64,000 bases of DNA. Origin: Flavobacterium jumunjinense. Its GTDB lineage: Bacteria; Bacteroidota; Bacteroidia; Flavobacteriales; Flavobacteriaceae. Shown in pieces: positions 8,815 to 15,554 of the stretch (position 1 is the first letter of the stretch; every line of letters begins with the position of its first letter). The DNA is taken from assembly GCF_021650975.2 (NCBI RefSeq), contig NZ_CP091285.1, positions 1,860,001 through 1,924,000 of the forward strand. Reading direction: 5' to 3'. The position numbers were made by a program, and so were the translations under genes. The notes beneath the pieces were generated by a model that was not told the origin of the DNA, did not search any database, and saw only the letters and a program-made list of their open reading frames with translations.

Positions 8815-10710
8815 ATGGGAACAGATAAAACAATTCAAAGTGTTGCAATTTATCCAGCTGTCGGAATTGCAAGAATAGGGAATTCATCAGAATATTATTT
8901 TGCATCCGATTTGCCAAATGCGATTGAAAAACCAGATGGTGGTTTTAAGGATAATGAAGGGAAAGTAAAAAAACAAGTAGCTCGATTCAGGATTTATGGT
9001 TTCAATGCTGAAGGTGAAGTTGTAAGAGAAATTACGGCTGCTGAAGCGAAAATTGGTTGGAGAGTGCATGTTGCAAATGTAAAGTCAGCTTGGTATGAAT
9101 TTAATAACGCATTAGATCTTGAAGGATATGCAATTCCATCAACTTTTAGAAATGGAAATGTAAAAGGAGACGATAGAGAACAACTAGTAATTAATCCTGG
9201 AATAAAAAAAATAGAGGGCAGAAGCGAGAAAGGAAAACCTGAATATGAATTAACTGGCGGGAAATTTTACGGAAAAAATGTCCCTCTGGGTAAGATAGAA
9301 ACAGATGAAGAAGGAAGATTGCTTTTCTTTGGAGGAGATGGAGATTCTGCTTCTTATGATAATAAACCAGCAACGACTTTTGCAAATAATGTGGGATGGC
9401 ATGATGATACTTCTGATGGGGTTATTAGAGCCTCGGTAGTTATTGATGGTAAAATTTTTGAAGCAGAACCAGCTATGGTTGCTGTAACGCCACCAAATTT
9501 TGGACCAGGACTTTTTGGAGTTGTTACAATGTATGATGTAGTTTTAAATTTATTTATAGAAGAATTTAATTACCCAGATCCTACAATAATTAATGGAGTA
9601 AATTTTTGGGAACACATTTATCCAGTTTTAGAACGAATGACGAACACACAGTGGGTTAATCAAGGGTTTTTCATGCTTTTTGGGAAAAATTCGCCTTCAG
9701 ATTTTACAAATCCAGAATTGTTGAATAAACTATCAGATCCTTCAGAAGAGGCAAAATCAGAAAGAGAAAGGATATTTAATTGGTTAAGAGACCCAAATAG
9801 TACTATTGCTGAACCGAAGAAAATTCCACCTTTTTATGGAGATGGTTTCGGAGATTACACAAATATTGCTTTAGACGATTTGCCAATTACCAAAACTCAA
9901 TATAAATGGTTTGAAAAATGGGCAAAAGGAGATTTTAATAACAATAAAATTGAAGAAATTACTTCATTCAACGAATTAACGGCAGACCAACAAATCAAAG
10001 CATTAAATAGTGCTCCATTTGAAGAATGTCTAGGTGGTCCATTTCATCCAGGAATAGAGCTAACATGGCCAATGCGTAATGCAAAAATGTGGAAAGAACC
10101 TTTTAGGTTGAATGTGTTACCAGAAAATGAAATGCCTAATTTAGATTATGGTAGCCTATTAAGTCCTGCGATTGCTTTAGCAGATGACGGACCTTTATCA
10201 GCAAGCGGACCTGGTTCTTTAACAAGATGGTTGGGTGTGCCTTGGCAAACAGATGAAGCAAGTTGTTTGTCGGGTTATGATACAACAACCTATTTGCCAT
10301 TGCCTTCATTTTGGGCTGCGAGAGTTCCGAATCAAATACTAAGTGAAGATAGTTATACCAGAATGAGTGATAAAAAAATGAATATTGGTCAACGATTGAA
10401 ACATTTTGATTATCGTCAAGATTGGTTAAGAGAGTTTGGAACACAATATCTTCCAAAAATTAATAAAATGATTAGCGAATGGCATGATTTAGGAATTATT
10501 GCAGAAACTGAACATGTGAATCAAGATACAGAATTCTTGCCAGATAGAGTTTGGAAAGAAACAAGAATGGCATATACTTCTATAGATCCAACAATGGAGC
10601 AAGTAAGATATGCAGAAAGAGTAGAACAAGAACGATTATTGAAATCAGCACATTCAGATTCAAATAGACGAACTAAGAAGCGTCCATTCTATGGTAGAAA
10701 TGAGCGATAA
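8815..10710 (+). CDS. LodA/GoxA-like CTQ-dependent amino-acid oxidase
   Basis: A 631-residue protein of the LodA family (marinocine-type L-lysine epsilon-oxidase and glycine oxidase GoxA). These use a cysteine tryptophylquinone cofactor made from the enzyme's own Cys and Trp and release H2O2 and ammonia. The family start is clear (SVAIYPAVGIARIGNSSEYY), as are the PFHPGIELTWPMRN segment and, near the C-terminus, PWQTDEASC followed by LPSFWAARVPN. I take C484 and W500 in these motifs as the likely cofactor pair; this needs alignment. There is no signal peptide, as is usual in this family. The 20-base overlap with the downstream LodB-like gene fits co-expression with the maturation flavoprotein. 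Substrate cannot be read from the sequence. Confidence 0.85.
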   Translation: MGTDKTIQSVAIYPAVGIARIGNSSEYYFASDLPNAIEKPDGGFKDNEGKVKKQVARFRIYGFNAEGEVVREITAAEAKIGWRVHVANVKSAWYEFNNALDLEGYAIPSTFRNGNVKGDDREQLVINPGIKKIEGRSEKGKPEYELTGGKFYGKNVPLGKIETDEEGRLLFFGGDGDSASYDNKPATTFANNVGWHDDTSDGVIRASVVIDGKIFEAEPAMVAVTPPNFGPGLFGVVTMYDVVLNLFIEEFNYPDPTIINGVNFWEHIYPVLERMTNTQWVNQGFFMLFGKNSPSDFTNPELLNKLSDPSEEAKSERERIFNWLRDPNSTIAEPKKIPPFYGDGFGDYTNIALDDLPITKTQYKWFEKWAKGDFNNNKIEEITSFNELTADQQIKALNSAPFEECLGGPFHPGIELTWPMRNAKMWKEPFRLNVLPENEMPNLDYGSLLSPAIALADDGPLSASGPGSLTRWLGVPWQTDEASCLSGYDTTTYLPLPSFWAARVPNQILSEDSYTRMSDKKMNIGQRLKHFDYRQDWLREFGTQYLPKINKMISEWHDLGIIAETEHVNQDTEFLPDRVWKETRMAYTSIDPTMEQVRYAERVEQERLLKSAHSDSNRRTKKRPFYGRNER

Positions 10711-11800
10711 TATATTCTTCAATATAATTATAATTGGTGGTGGTCCTGCAGGAATAGCTGCAGGACTCACTATTACATCACGATGTTTATCTTGTGTAAT
10801 TGTTGAAGCGAATCAAATTAGCGATCAAAAATTAGGTGAATGTCTTCCTCCGAATTCTCTTCCTTTGTTTAAAAAAATGGGATTAGAATCATTACTTCAA
10901 GATGAGCAACATCATCCTTATTATGGAAATAAATCAGTTTGGGGAAATGATAAAATTGAAGAGAAGCTATTTCTTTTTGATAAGTTTAGTCAAGGGATTT
11001 TATTAAATAGAAATTATTTTGAAAAACAACTAAGAGAGGTTTCAAAATTAAATCATCTACAATGGCTTGAAGGATATACTTTTTATTCTGTTGAAAAAGA
11101 AAATGATGTAACAAAAGTAGTATTGAAATCTAAAACCAATACTAAAACACTTTATTGTAATTATATAATAGATGCAACAGGAAGAAAGGCTTCTGTTTGT
11201 AGAAAATTGGGTGTTAATAAGAATACAATAGACGAATTGACTTCATTAAACTTTAAATACAAGATTAAGAAACCTGTTCCTTTTTTTGTTTTTACAGAAA
11301 GCTTAGAAAATGGATGGGTTTATGTTTCACCTTCAGAAAAAGATTTTCTAACTGTAATGATTTTTACAGATTTAGACCTAATTCCTTCTAAAAAAGAGGA
11401 AAAGGAGTTTATAGAGAGACATATCAATAATTCAGTTCTAATTCAAGAAATACTAAAAAAAAACGACATCGAACCTGAGATTTTAGATTTAAAAACACGT
11501 GTAGCAAATACAACTTGTTTGAATGTGCCTTTTGGAGAAAATTGGATTGCTATTGGAGATGCTGCCTATTCGTTCGACCCATTGTCATCTTATGGAATTA
11601 CTTCTGCTTTAGCGGCTGGTTATTATGGAGGTCATGCGGTTTCTGATGCAATTTCTGGAAAAACAGAAGCCTTAGAAACGTACCATTTTATAATGGATAA
11701 TGCATTTCTAAATTATAAAATTCAATTGAAAGAACAGTATGCTACAGAGAAGAGATGGAAAGAGAAAACCTTTTGGAAAAGAAGATTAAACTATAATTAA
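10691..11800 (+). CDS. LodB-like FAD protein for quinone-cofactor maturation
   Basis: A 369-residue FAD-dependent oxidoreductase. The N-terminus holds the dinucleotide-binding GGGPAG (16-21) and a halogenase/geranylgeranyl-reductase-type flavin fold; the second FAD motif, GDAAYSFDPLSSYGI, is near residue 290. It overlaps the LodA-like gene by 20 bases in another frame. LodB proteins are needed to form the CTQ cofactor in LodA, and this exact gene pairing is the main evidence for that role here. An alternative start is Met4 (10700), which would reduce the overlap. It is slightly odd in lacking any following immunity or transport gene. Other flavoprotein monooxygenases share the fold, so partner context carries the call. 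Confidence 0.85.
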   Translation: MVEMSDNIFFNIIIIGGGPAGIAAGLTITSRCLSCVIVEANQISDQKLGECLPPNSLPLFKKMGLESLLQDEQHHPYYGNKSVWGNDKIEEKLFLFDKFSQGILLNRNYFEKQLREVSKLNHLQWLEGYTFYSVEKENDVTKVVLKSKTNTKTLYCNYIIDATGRKASVCRKLGVNKNTIDELTSLNFKYKIKKPVPFFVFTESLENGWVYVSPSEKDFLTVMIFTDLDLIPSKKEEKEFIERHINNSVLIQEILKKNDIEPEILDLKTRVANTTCLNVPFGENWIAIGDAAYSFDPLSSYGITSALAAGYYGGHAVSDAISGKTEALETYHFIMDNAFLNYKIQLKEQYATEKRWKEKTFWKRRLNYN

Positions 11801-11903
11801 AGCGATGAATATTAACTTTTTTTACAGAAAAGTAGTAAGGTTTATTGATAATATCGTTTTAATTTAGTAGGAAACTCATATAACAGAACAACAAATAAAC
11901 AAC

Positions 11904-12379
11904 ATGCGAAAAAATGAAAGTCATTACAAAGTTATTGTAGTTGGAGAGGGAGCTATGGGATTAATTTCCGCATATCAATTAAATAATAGAGAAGTTAAAA
12001 CGTTAGTGTTAGAGCAATTCACATTTAAAAATCAATTAGGAAGTTTAGCTGGTGTTTCTCGTCAATTTAGAATTCCTTATCTAGATGCTGATATACTTTT
12101 CAGTGGATTGAAAAACATTTGAAAGGACTAGACTCAAAACCATATTACACGTCAACTTGTTTGGTAGCGTTGAGCGATATTTCAAATAAAGAATTAATAA
12201 TAGATTTCGCTCCTAATTATGTGCCAAACTATAAAAAATTGTGATTTATGCTACAGGTTGGGCAGCAAAATTCACTCCTTTTTTAGGTAAAATTTTATCA
12301 GATTTAGCTTTAGACGGAGAAACACATTTTTGATATTACCCCTTTTAAATTAGGAGGAGATTACTTTAAAGCAATATAA
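11904..12379 (+). pseudogene. Remnant of a sarcosine/N-methyltryptophan oxidase-type (SoxA/SolA) flavoenzyme
   Basis: The intact-looking 72-codon frame at 11904-12122 is the N-terminus of an MSOX-type FAD oxidase (YKVIVVGEGAMGLISAYQLN, then GVSRQFRIPY). It then loses frame. In another frame, 12110-12243 continues with QWIEKHLKGLDSKPYYTSTC and DFAPNYVPNYKKL before a stop. Downstream, 12243-12379 encodes IYATGWAAKFTPFLGKILSD and LALDGETHF, and after a further shift DITPFKLGGDYFKAI, which is the family's C-terminal end. A full gene is near 370-390 codons, so well over half is deleted. It is therefore a decayed third flavin oxidase inside the island, not a functional small protein. Confidence 0.85.
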
Positions 12380-12405
12380 ACAAAATAGTTAAAAAATAGT
12401 TTAGT

Positions 12406-14175
12406 ATGAAGAATCATAAAAATATTCCATTAAATAACGGAATGTCTCGCGACATGAAAATTGAAGTTGCAATTGTAGGAGCAGGAACATCAGGATTATA
12501 TACTGCCTTTCGCTTAACTCAAGAAAAAAAACATGAAGCTAAAGATTTGCAAATTTTTGATATGAACTCAAGAATTGGTGGAAGATTAGAGTCTGTGAAA
12601 ATACCTGGTATGGATTTTTGGGGAGAGCTTGGAGGAATGAGATATCTTACTTCACAAGAGATTGTGACTACCTTAATTGAAGGATATCCATTATCGGAGT
12701 CCGATTTAGAAAAAAGAACAGCAGTTTTAGATTACCCAATGACTCCAATTCCATTTCCAATGGGTGATCCAGCAGATTTATTGATGTATCTTAGAAAAGA
12801 AAGATTCAAGCAAGATGCTTGGGAAGTGGCACAGCAAAAGGGACAAAAATTCCAAACGCGCTTCTATTTAAATCAAGATGATTGTGGATTTAGTGGAGAT
12901 CAGTTGTTTAATAAAATAATCTATGATGTCTTAATGTCAGACCCTTGGTTTGTTCAAAAGTATGGAGATAAGGTTTTTAAATATACTACTTATCGATATG
13001 AATTTCAATTGACAAGTAGAGATTGGGATGATATTAAGCCGAATTTAGAATACCGTTTTGTTGGTTCTCCTTATAATAATAGAAAGGTTAATGATATCGG
13101 TTTTTGGAACTTAATTAAAGATCAAGTATCTCAAGAAGGATACGTTTTTCTTGCCAATGCAGGAGGATATTATTCAAATACAATCAATTGGAATTCTGCA
13201 GAAGCTTTTCCTTATATGGTTGGAGATTTTTCAAGTAGTCCAACATATAAAACAATTGAAGAAGGTTATGATAGTATAGCTTATGCTTTAGCAAATCAAT
13301 ATTTAATGAATGAAGGGGCTTGTATTTGGTCTGAAAACAAATTGCTTACATTTAATAGAGAACATGTAAATAGTACTACTCATAAATATGAATTAGTGTT
13401 TTTAAATCTTCAATCCAATGAAGAATGGAAAGTGTATGCAAACACATTAATATTAGGTATGCCTAGACAATCTCTGGAATTGTTAGATCAGAATAATTTC
13501 TTTTTTGATACTAATATAAGAGAAGAGTTAAATGAGAATATACGTTCCGTAATAAAAGAACCAGCATTTAAGATACTTATGGGGTTTGAATATCCTTGGT
13601 GGAAAAAAGCACTAGATATAGATTCTGGTCATTCAATTACCGATTTACCAATGCGTCAATGTTATTATTTTGGTACAGATGAAAATAATGATCATTCAAT
13701 GTTGTTAGGTAGTTATGGTGATATGGAGACAGAAACATTTTGGAAAGCATTATCAGATGATAAAGTTTTGTTTGAAGTAAGACCTACGAAATCGGCATCG
13801 CTTTTAGAATTAGAAGAATTGAATGATGTTCAAGCTACTCAAATGATGGTGAATGAATTGATGAATCAATTGAGAGAGCTTCATGGACCCGATGTTGTTA
13901 TTCCAGATCCATATGTTACATGGTTTAAAGATTGGACAGATGCGCCTTTTGGAGCAGGTTATCATGCATGGAAGGCAGGTTTTTCTGTAAAACATGTAAT
14001 GCCATATATGAGAAAGCCTTTAGAAGAGGAAGCGATTCATATTATTGGAGAAGCTTATTCGGATCAGCAAGGTTGGGTGGAAGGAGCTTTTTGTGAAGCA
14101 GAAAAGATGCTTCAAGAATACTTCGAGATGAATCGCCCAGAATGGTTAAGTCCAGATTATTATTTGGGTTGGTAA
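12406..14175 (+). CDS. Flavin-dependent L-amino-acid oxidase (amine oxidase family)
   Basis: A 589-residue FAD enzyme of the flavin monoamine oxidase/L-amino-acid oxidase superfamily. It has VAIVGAGTSG (residues 21-30), the GGR motif at 58-60 (SRIGGRLESV), the substrate-domain LGGMRY segment, and the C-terminal FAD motif IIGEAYSDQQGWVEGAF. There is no signal peptide. Such enzymes convert L-amino acids to keto acids, NH3 and H2O2, and secreted or released versions are antibacterial in marine bacteria. It is the third oxidase-type gene in a row on this strand (after the LodA/LodB pair and a dead one), which suggests a shared role, but its substrate is unknown. ATG at codon 17 is an alternative start. 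A strong terminator follows at 14191-14220. Confidence 0.8.
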   Translation: MKNHKNIPLNNGMSRDMKIEVAIVGAGTSGLYTAFRLTQEKKHEAKDLQIFDMNSRIGGRLESVKIPGMDFWGELGGMRYLTSQEIVTTLIEGYPLSESDLEKRTAVLDYPMTPIPFPMGDPADLLMYLRKERFKQDAWEVAQQKGQKFQTRFYLNQDDCGFSGDQLFNKIIYDVLMSDPWFVQKYGDKVFKYTTYRYEFQLTSRDWDDIKPNLEYRFVGSPYNNRKVNDIGFWNLIKDQVSQEGYVFLANAGGYYSNTINWNSAEAFPYMVGDFSSSPTYKTIEEGYDSIAYALANQYLMNEGACIWSENKLLTFNREHVNSTTHKYELVFLNLQSNEEWKVYANTLILGMPRQSLELLDQNNFFFDTNIREELNENIRSVIKEPAFKILMGFEYPWWKKALDIDSGHSITDLPMRQCYYFGTDENNDHSMLLGSYGDMETETFWKALSDDKVLFEVRPTKSASLLELEELNDVQATQMMVNELMNQLRELHGPDVVIPDPYVTWFKDWTDAPFGAGYHAWKAGFSVKHVMPYMRKPLEEEAIHIIGEAYSDQQGWVEGAFCEAEKMLQEYFEMNRPEWLSPDYYLGW

Positions 14176-14190
14176 AAAAACTCACAAAAG

Positions 14191-14220
14191 AAAGAGGCTG
14201 TTATTTCTAACAGCCTCTTT
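14191..14220. terminator. Terminator after the L-amino-acid oxidase gene
   Basis: A perfect 13-bp stem, AAAGAGGCTGTTA (14191-14203) and TAACAGCCTCTTT (14208-14220), with loop TTTC, T-run on the right and A-run on the left. Its symmetry suits convergent genes. Before the IS insertion it would also have lain about 25 bases downstream of prc. Confidence 0.85.
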
Positions 14221-14229
14221 TTATATTCT

Positions 14230-14253
14230 TGTCCCGTCCTGAAATAAGTTGAC
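14230..14253 (+). repeat. Left inverted repeat of the IS3-family element
   Basis: TGTCCCGTCCTGAAATAAGT plus TGAC. It matches the reverse complement of 15517-15540 except at four positions: three near the outer end and one inside. Confidence 0.85.
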
Positions 14254-14269
14254 ATAAAATCGACTTATT

Positions 14270-14662
14270 ATGAATAAATCAGAAAACAGGCCAGCAAAGC
14301 GTAGTCAACGCGATTATAATCTGGGCTTTAAATTAGCTGTTATTTCTCAAGTAGAAAAAGGCGAACTTACCTATAAGCAAGCTCAAAAGAAGTATGGAAT
14401 TCAAGGTAGAAGTACAGTTTTGGTTTGGTTAAGAAAATTTGGTAATTTAGATTGGAGTAACCTCAAGCTTTTGTTTATGGTCAAATCTAAAGAAACTCCA
14501 GCCCAAAGCATTAAAAGATTAGAGAAAGAATTAGCTGATGAGAAGCTTAAAAACACAGTGCTAAACACCATGATTGATATCTCAGATAGTCAATACGGTA
14601 CTCAAATTAGAAAAAAGTTTTCACCCAAACCATCCGACGCATCCAACAAGAAGAAGGCATAA
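14270..14662 (+). CDS. IS3-family transposase OrfA
   Basis: A 130-residue protein with an N-terminal helix-turn-helix of the transposase IS3/IS911 type (DYNLGFKLAVISQVEKGELT, then KKYGIQGRSTVLVWLRKFG) and a C-terminal leucine-zipper-like helix (SIKRLEKELADEKLKNTVLN). It binds the IS ends. Near its 3' end the heptamer A AAA AAG (14611-14617) is in the phase needed for a -1 ribosomal slip into the OrfB frame. That yields the OrfAB fusion transposase, after which OrfB-frame sequence continues without a stop. OrfA alone ends with TAA at 14660-14662. Confidence 0.9.
   Translation: MNKSENRPAKRSQRDYNLGFKLAVISQVEKGELTYKQAQKKYGIQGRSTVLVWLRKFGNLDWSNLKLLFMVKSKETPAQSIKRLEKELADEKLKNTVLNTMIDISDSQYGTQIRKKFSPKPSDASNKKKA
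14611..14617 (+). promoter_or_regulatory. A6G programmed -1 frameshift site of the transposase
   Basis: AAAAAAG read as AGA AAA AAG in OrfA; a -1 slip enters the OrfB frame, which stays open through KKVFTQTIRRIQQEEGIS into the OrfB start at 14665. This is the canonical IS3-family arrangement. Confidence 0.8.
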
Positions 14663-14664
14663 GT

Positions 14665-15501
14665 ATGTCCAGAACTTGTAGATTGTTTGGGGTAAGCCGA
14701 CAAGCTATTTATCAGCAGGAAGCACGTTGTTTAGAACGAGAGAAAGAATTATTAATAGTAAAGCAACTCGTTGAAAAACAAAGAAGAATTATGCCTCGAT
14801 TAGGCACAAGAAAACTTTATTTTTTACTAGAACAATCTTTTGTTGAAAATAGAATTAAAATCGGGAGAGATGCATTTTTTGCTTATTTGAAAAGAGAAAA
14901 AATGCTAGTTAAACCAATGAAAAATTACACAAAAACCACCTTTTCTAAACACTGGTTACGTAAGTACCCCAATTTATTTAAAGATATCGATATCAACAGA
15001 ATAGAACAGGTTTTTGTTAGTGACATAACTTATATAAAATCTAATAAAAGAACTCATTATCTATCATTAGTTACAGATGTTTTTAGCAGAAAAATAGTTG
15101 GTTATCATTTGAGTGATGACATGAGTGCAGAAAGTGTGGTTAAGGCCTTAAGAATGGCAGTAAAAAACAGAAAAACAAACCTTCAATTAATACATCACTC
15201 AGACAGAGGTTTACAATATTGTTCTAAAATTTATCAAAATGAATTAACCAAAAATAATATTATTGCTTCTATGACCGATGGCTATGATTGTTATCAAAAT
15301 GCTCTAGCGGAAAGAATAAATGGTATTCTAAAACAAGAATTCCTCATATACAAATGTAAATCAGGTGATGAACTTAACCTTTTAGTTAGAGAGTCTGTGG
15401 AATGCTATAATAGTAAAAGACCTCATTTGAGTTTAAATATGAAAACACCTAACTTTGTATATGAAAAAACCAGTGAAGTTAACTTCACTGGTTTTAATTA
15501 A
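14665..15501 (+). CDS. IS3-family transposase OrfB (DDE catalytic domain)
   Basis: A 278-residue integrase-core protein. The HTH_21-type N-terminus (CRLFGVSRQAIYQQEARCLE) is followed by an rve domain with the DDE triad: D in FVSDITYIKS, D in HHSDRGLQYCS and E in NALAERINGILKQEF. It can be made alone from ATG at 14665, which lies 2 bases after the OrfA stop, or as the OrfAB fusion by frameshift at 14611-14617. Its last codons (SEVNFTGFN) are encoded by a 30-base perfect palindrome that also works as a terminator. No stop or frameshift damage is visible. Confidence 0.92.
   Translation: MSRTCRLFGVSRQAIYQQEARCLEREKELLIVKQLVEKQRRIMPRLGTRKLYFLLEQSFVENRIKIGRDAFFAYLKREKMLVKPMKNYTKTTFSKHWLRKYPNLFKDIDINRIEQVFVSDITYIKSNKRTHYLSLVTDVFSRKIVGYHLSDDMSAESVVKALRMAVKNRKTNLQLIHHSDRGLQYCSKIYQNELTKNNIIASMTDGYDCYQNALAERINGILKQEFLIYKCKSGDELNLLVRESVECYNSKRPHLSLNMKTPNFVYEKTSEVNFTGFN
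15466..15495. terminator. Palindromic terminator inside the transposase 3' coding end
   Basis: AAAACCAGTGAAGTT (15466-15480) is followed directly by its exact reverse complement (15481-15495), with TTTT-rich sequence on both sides. It ends IS transcription. On the other strand it now also lies first in the path of the prc transcript, with six T's after the hairpin on that strand. Confidence 0.75.
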
Positions 15502-15516
15502 TTTATTGTAAAACTC

Positions 15517-15540
15517 GTCAACTTATTTTAGGACGACTCA
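15517..15540 (-). repeat. Right inverted repeat of the IS3-family element
   Basis: The reverse complement begins TGAGTCGTCCTAAAATAAGT and pairs with the left end. It is followed at once by the TCT target duplicate and, 14 bases further on, by the prc stop codon. Confidence 0.85.
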
Positions 15541-15554
15541 TCTTTAATAATTGA

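Larger units (their letters stand above)
14230..15540 (+). mobile_element. IS3-family insertion sequence, intact
   Basis: A 1,311-bp element. Left end TGTCCCGTCCTGAAATAAGT (from 14230) and right end (15517-15540, inverted) read TGAGTCGTCCTAAAATAAGT, giving imperfect inverted repeats of about 24 bp. A 3-bp direct repeat TCT (14227-14229 and 15541-15543) flanks it, the target duplication size seen in IS3 elements. It holds two overlapping-frame transposase genes with an A6G slippery site and a complete DDE motif, so it looks active or recently active. It lies between the oxidase island and prc. Confidence 0.9.
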
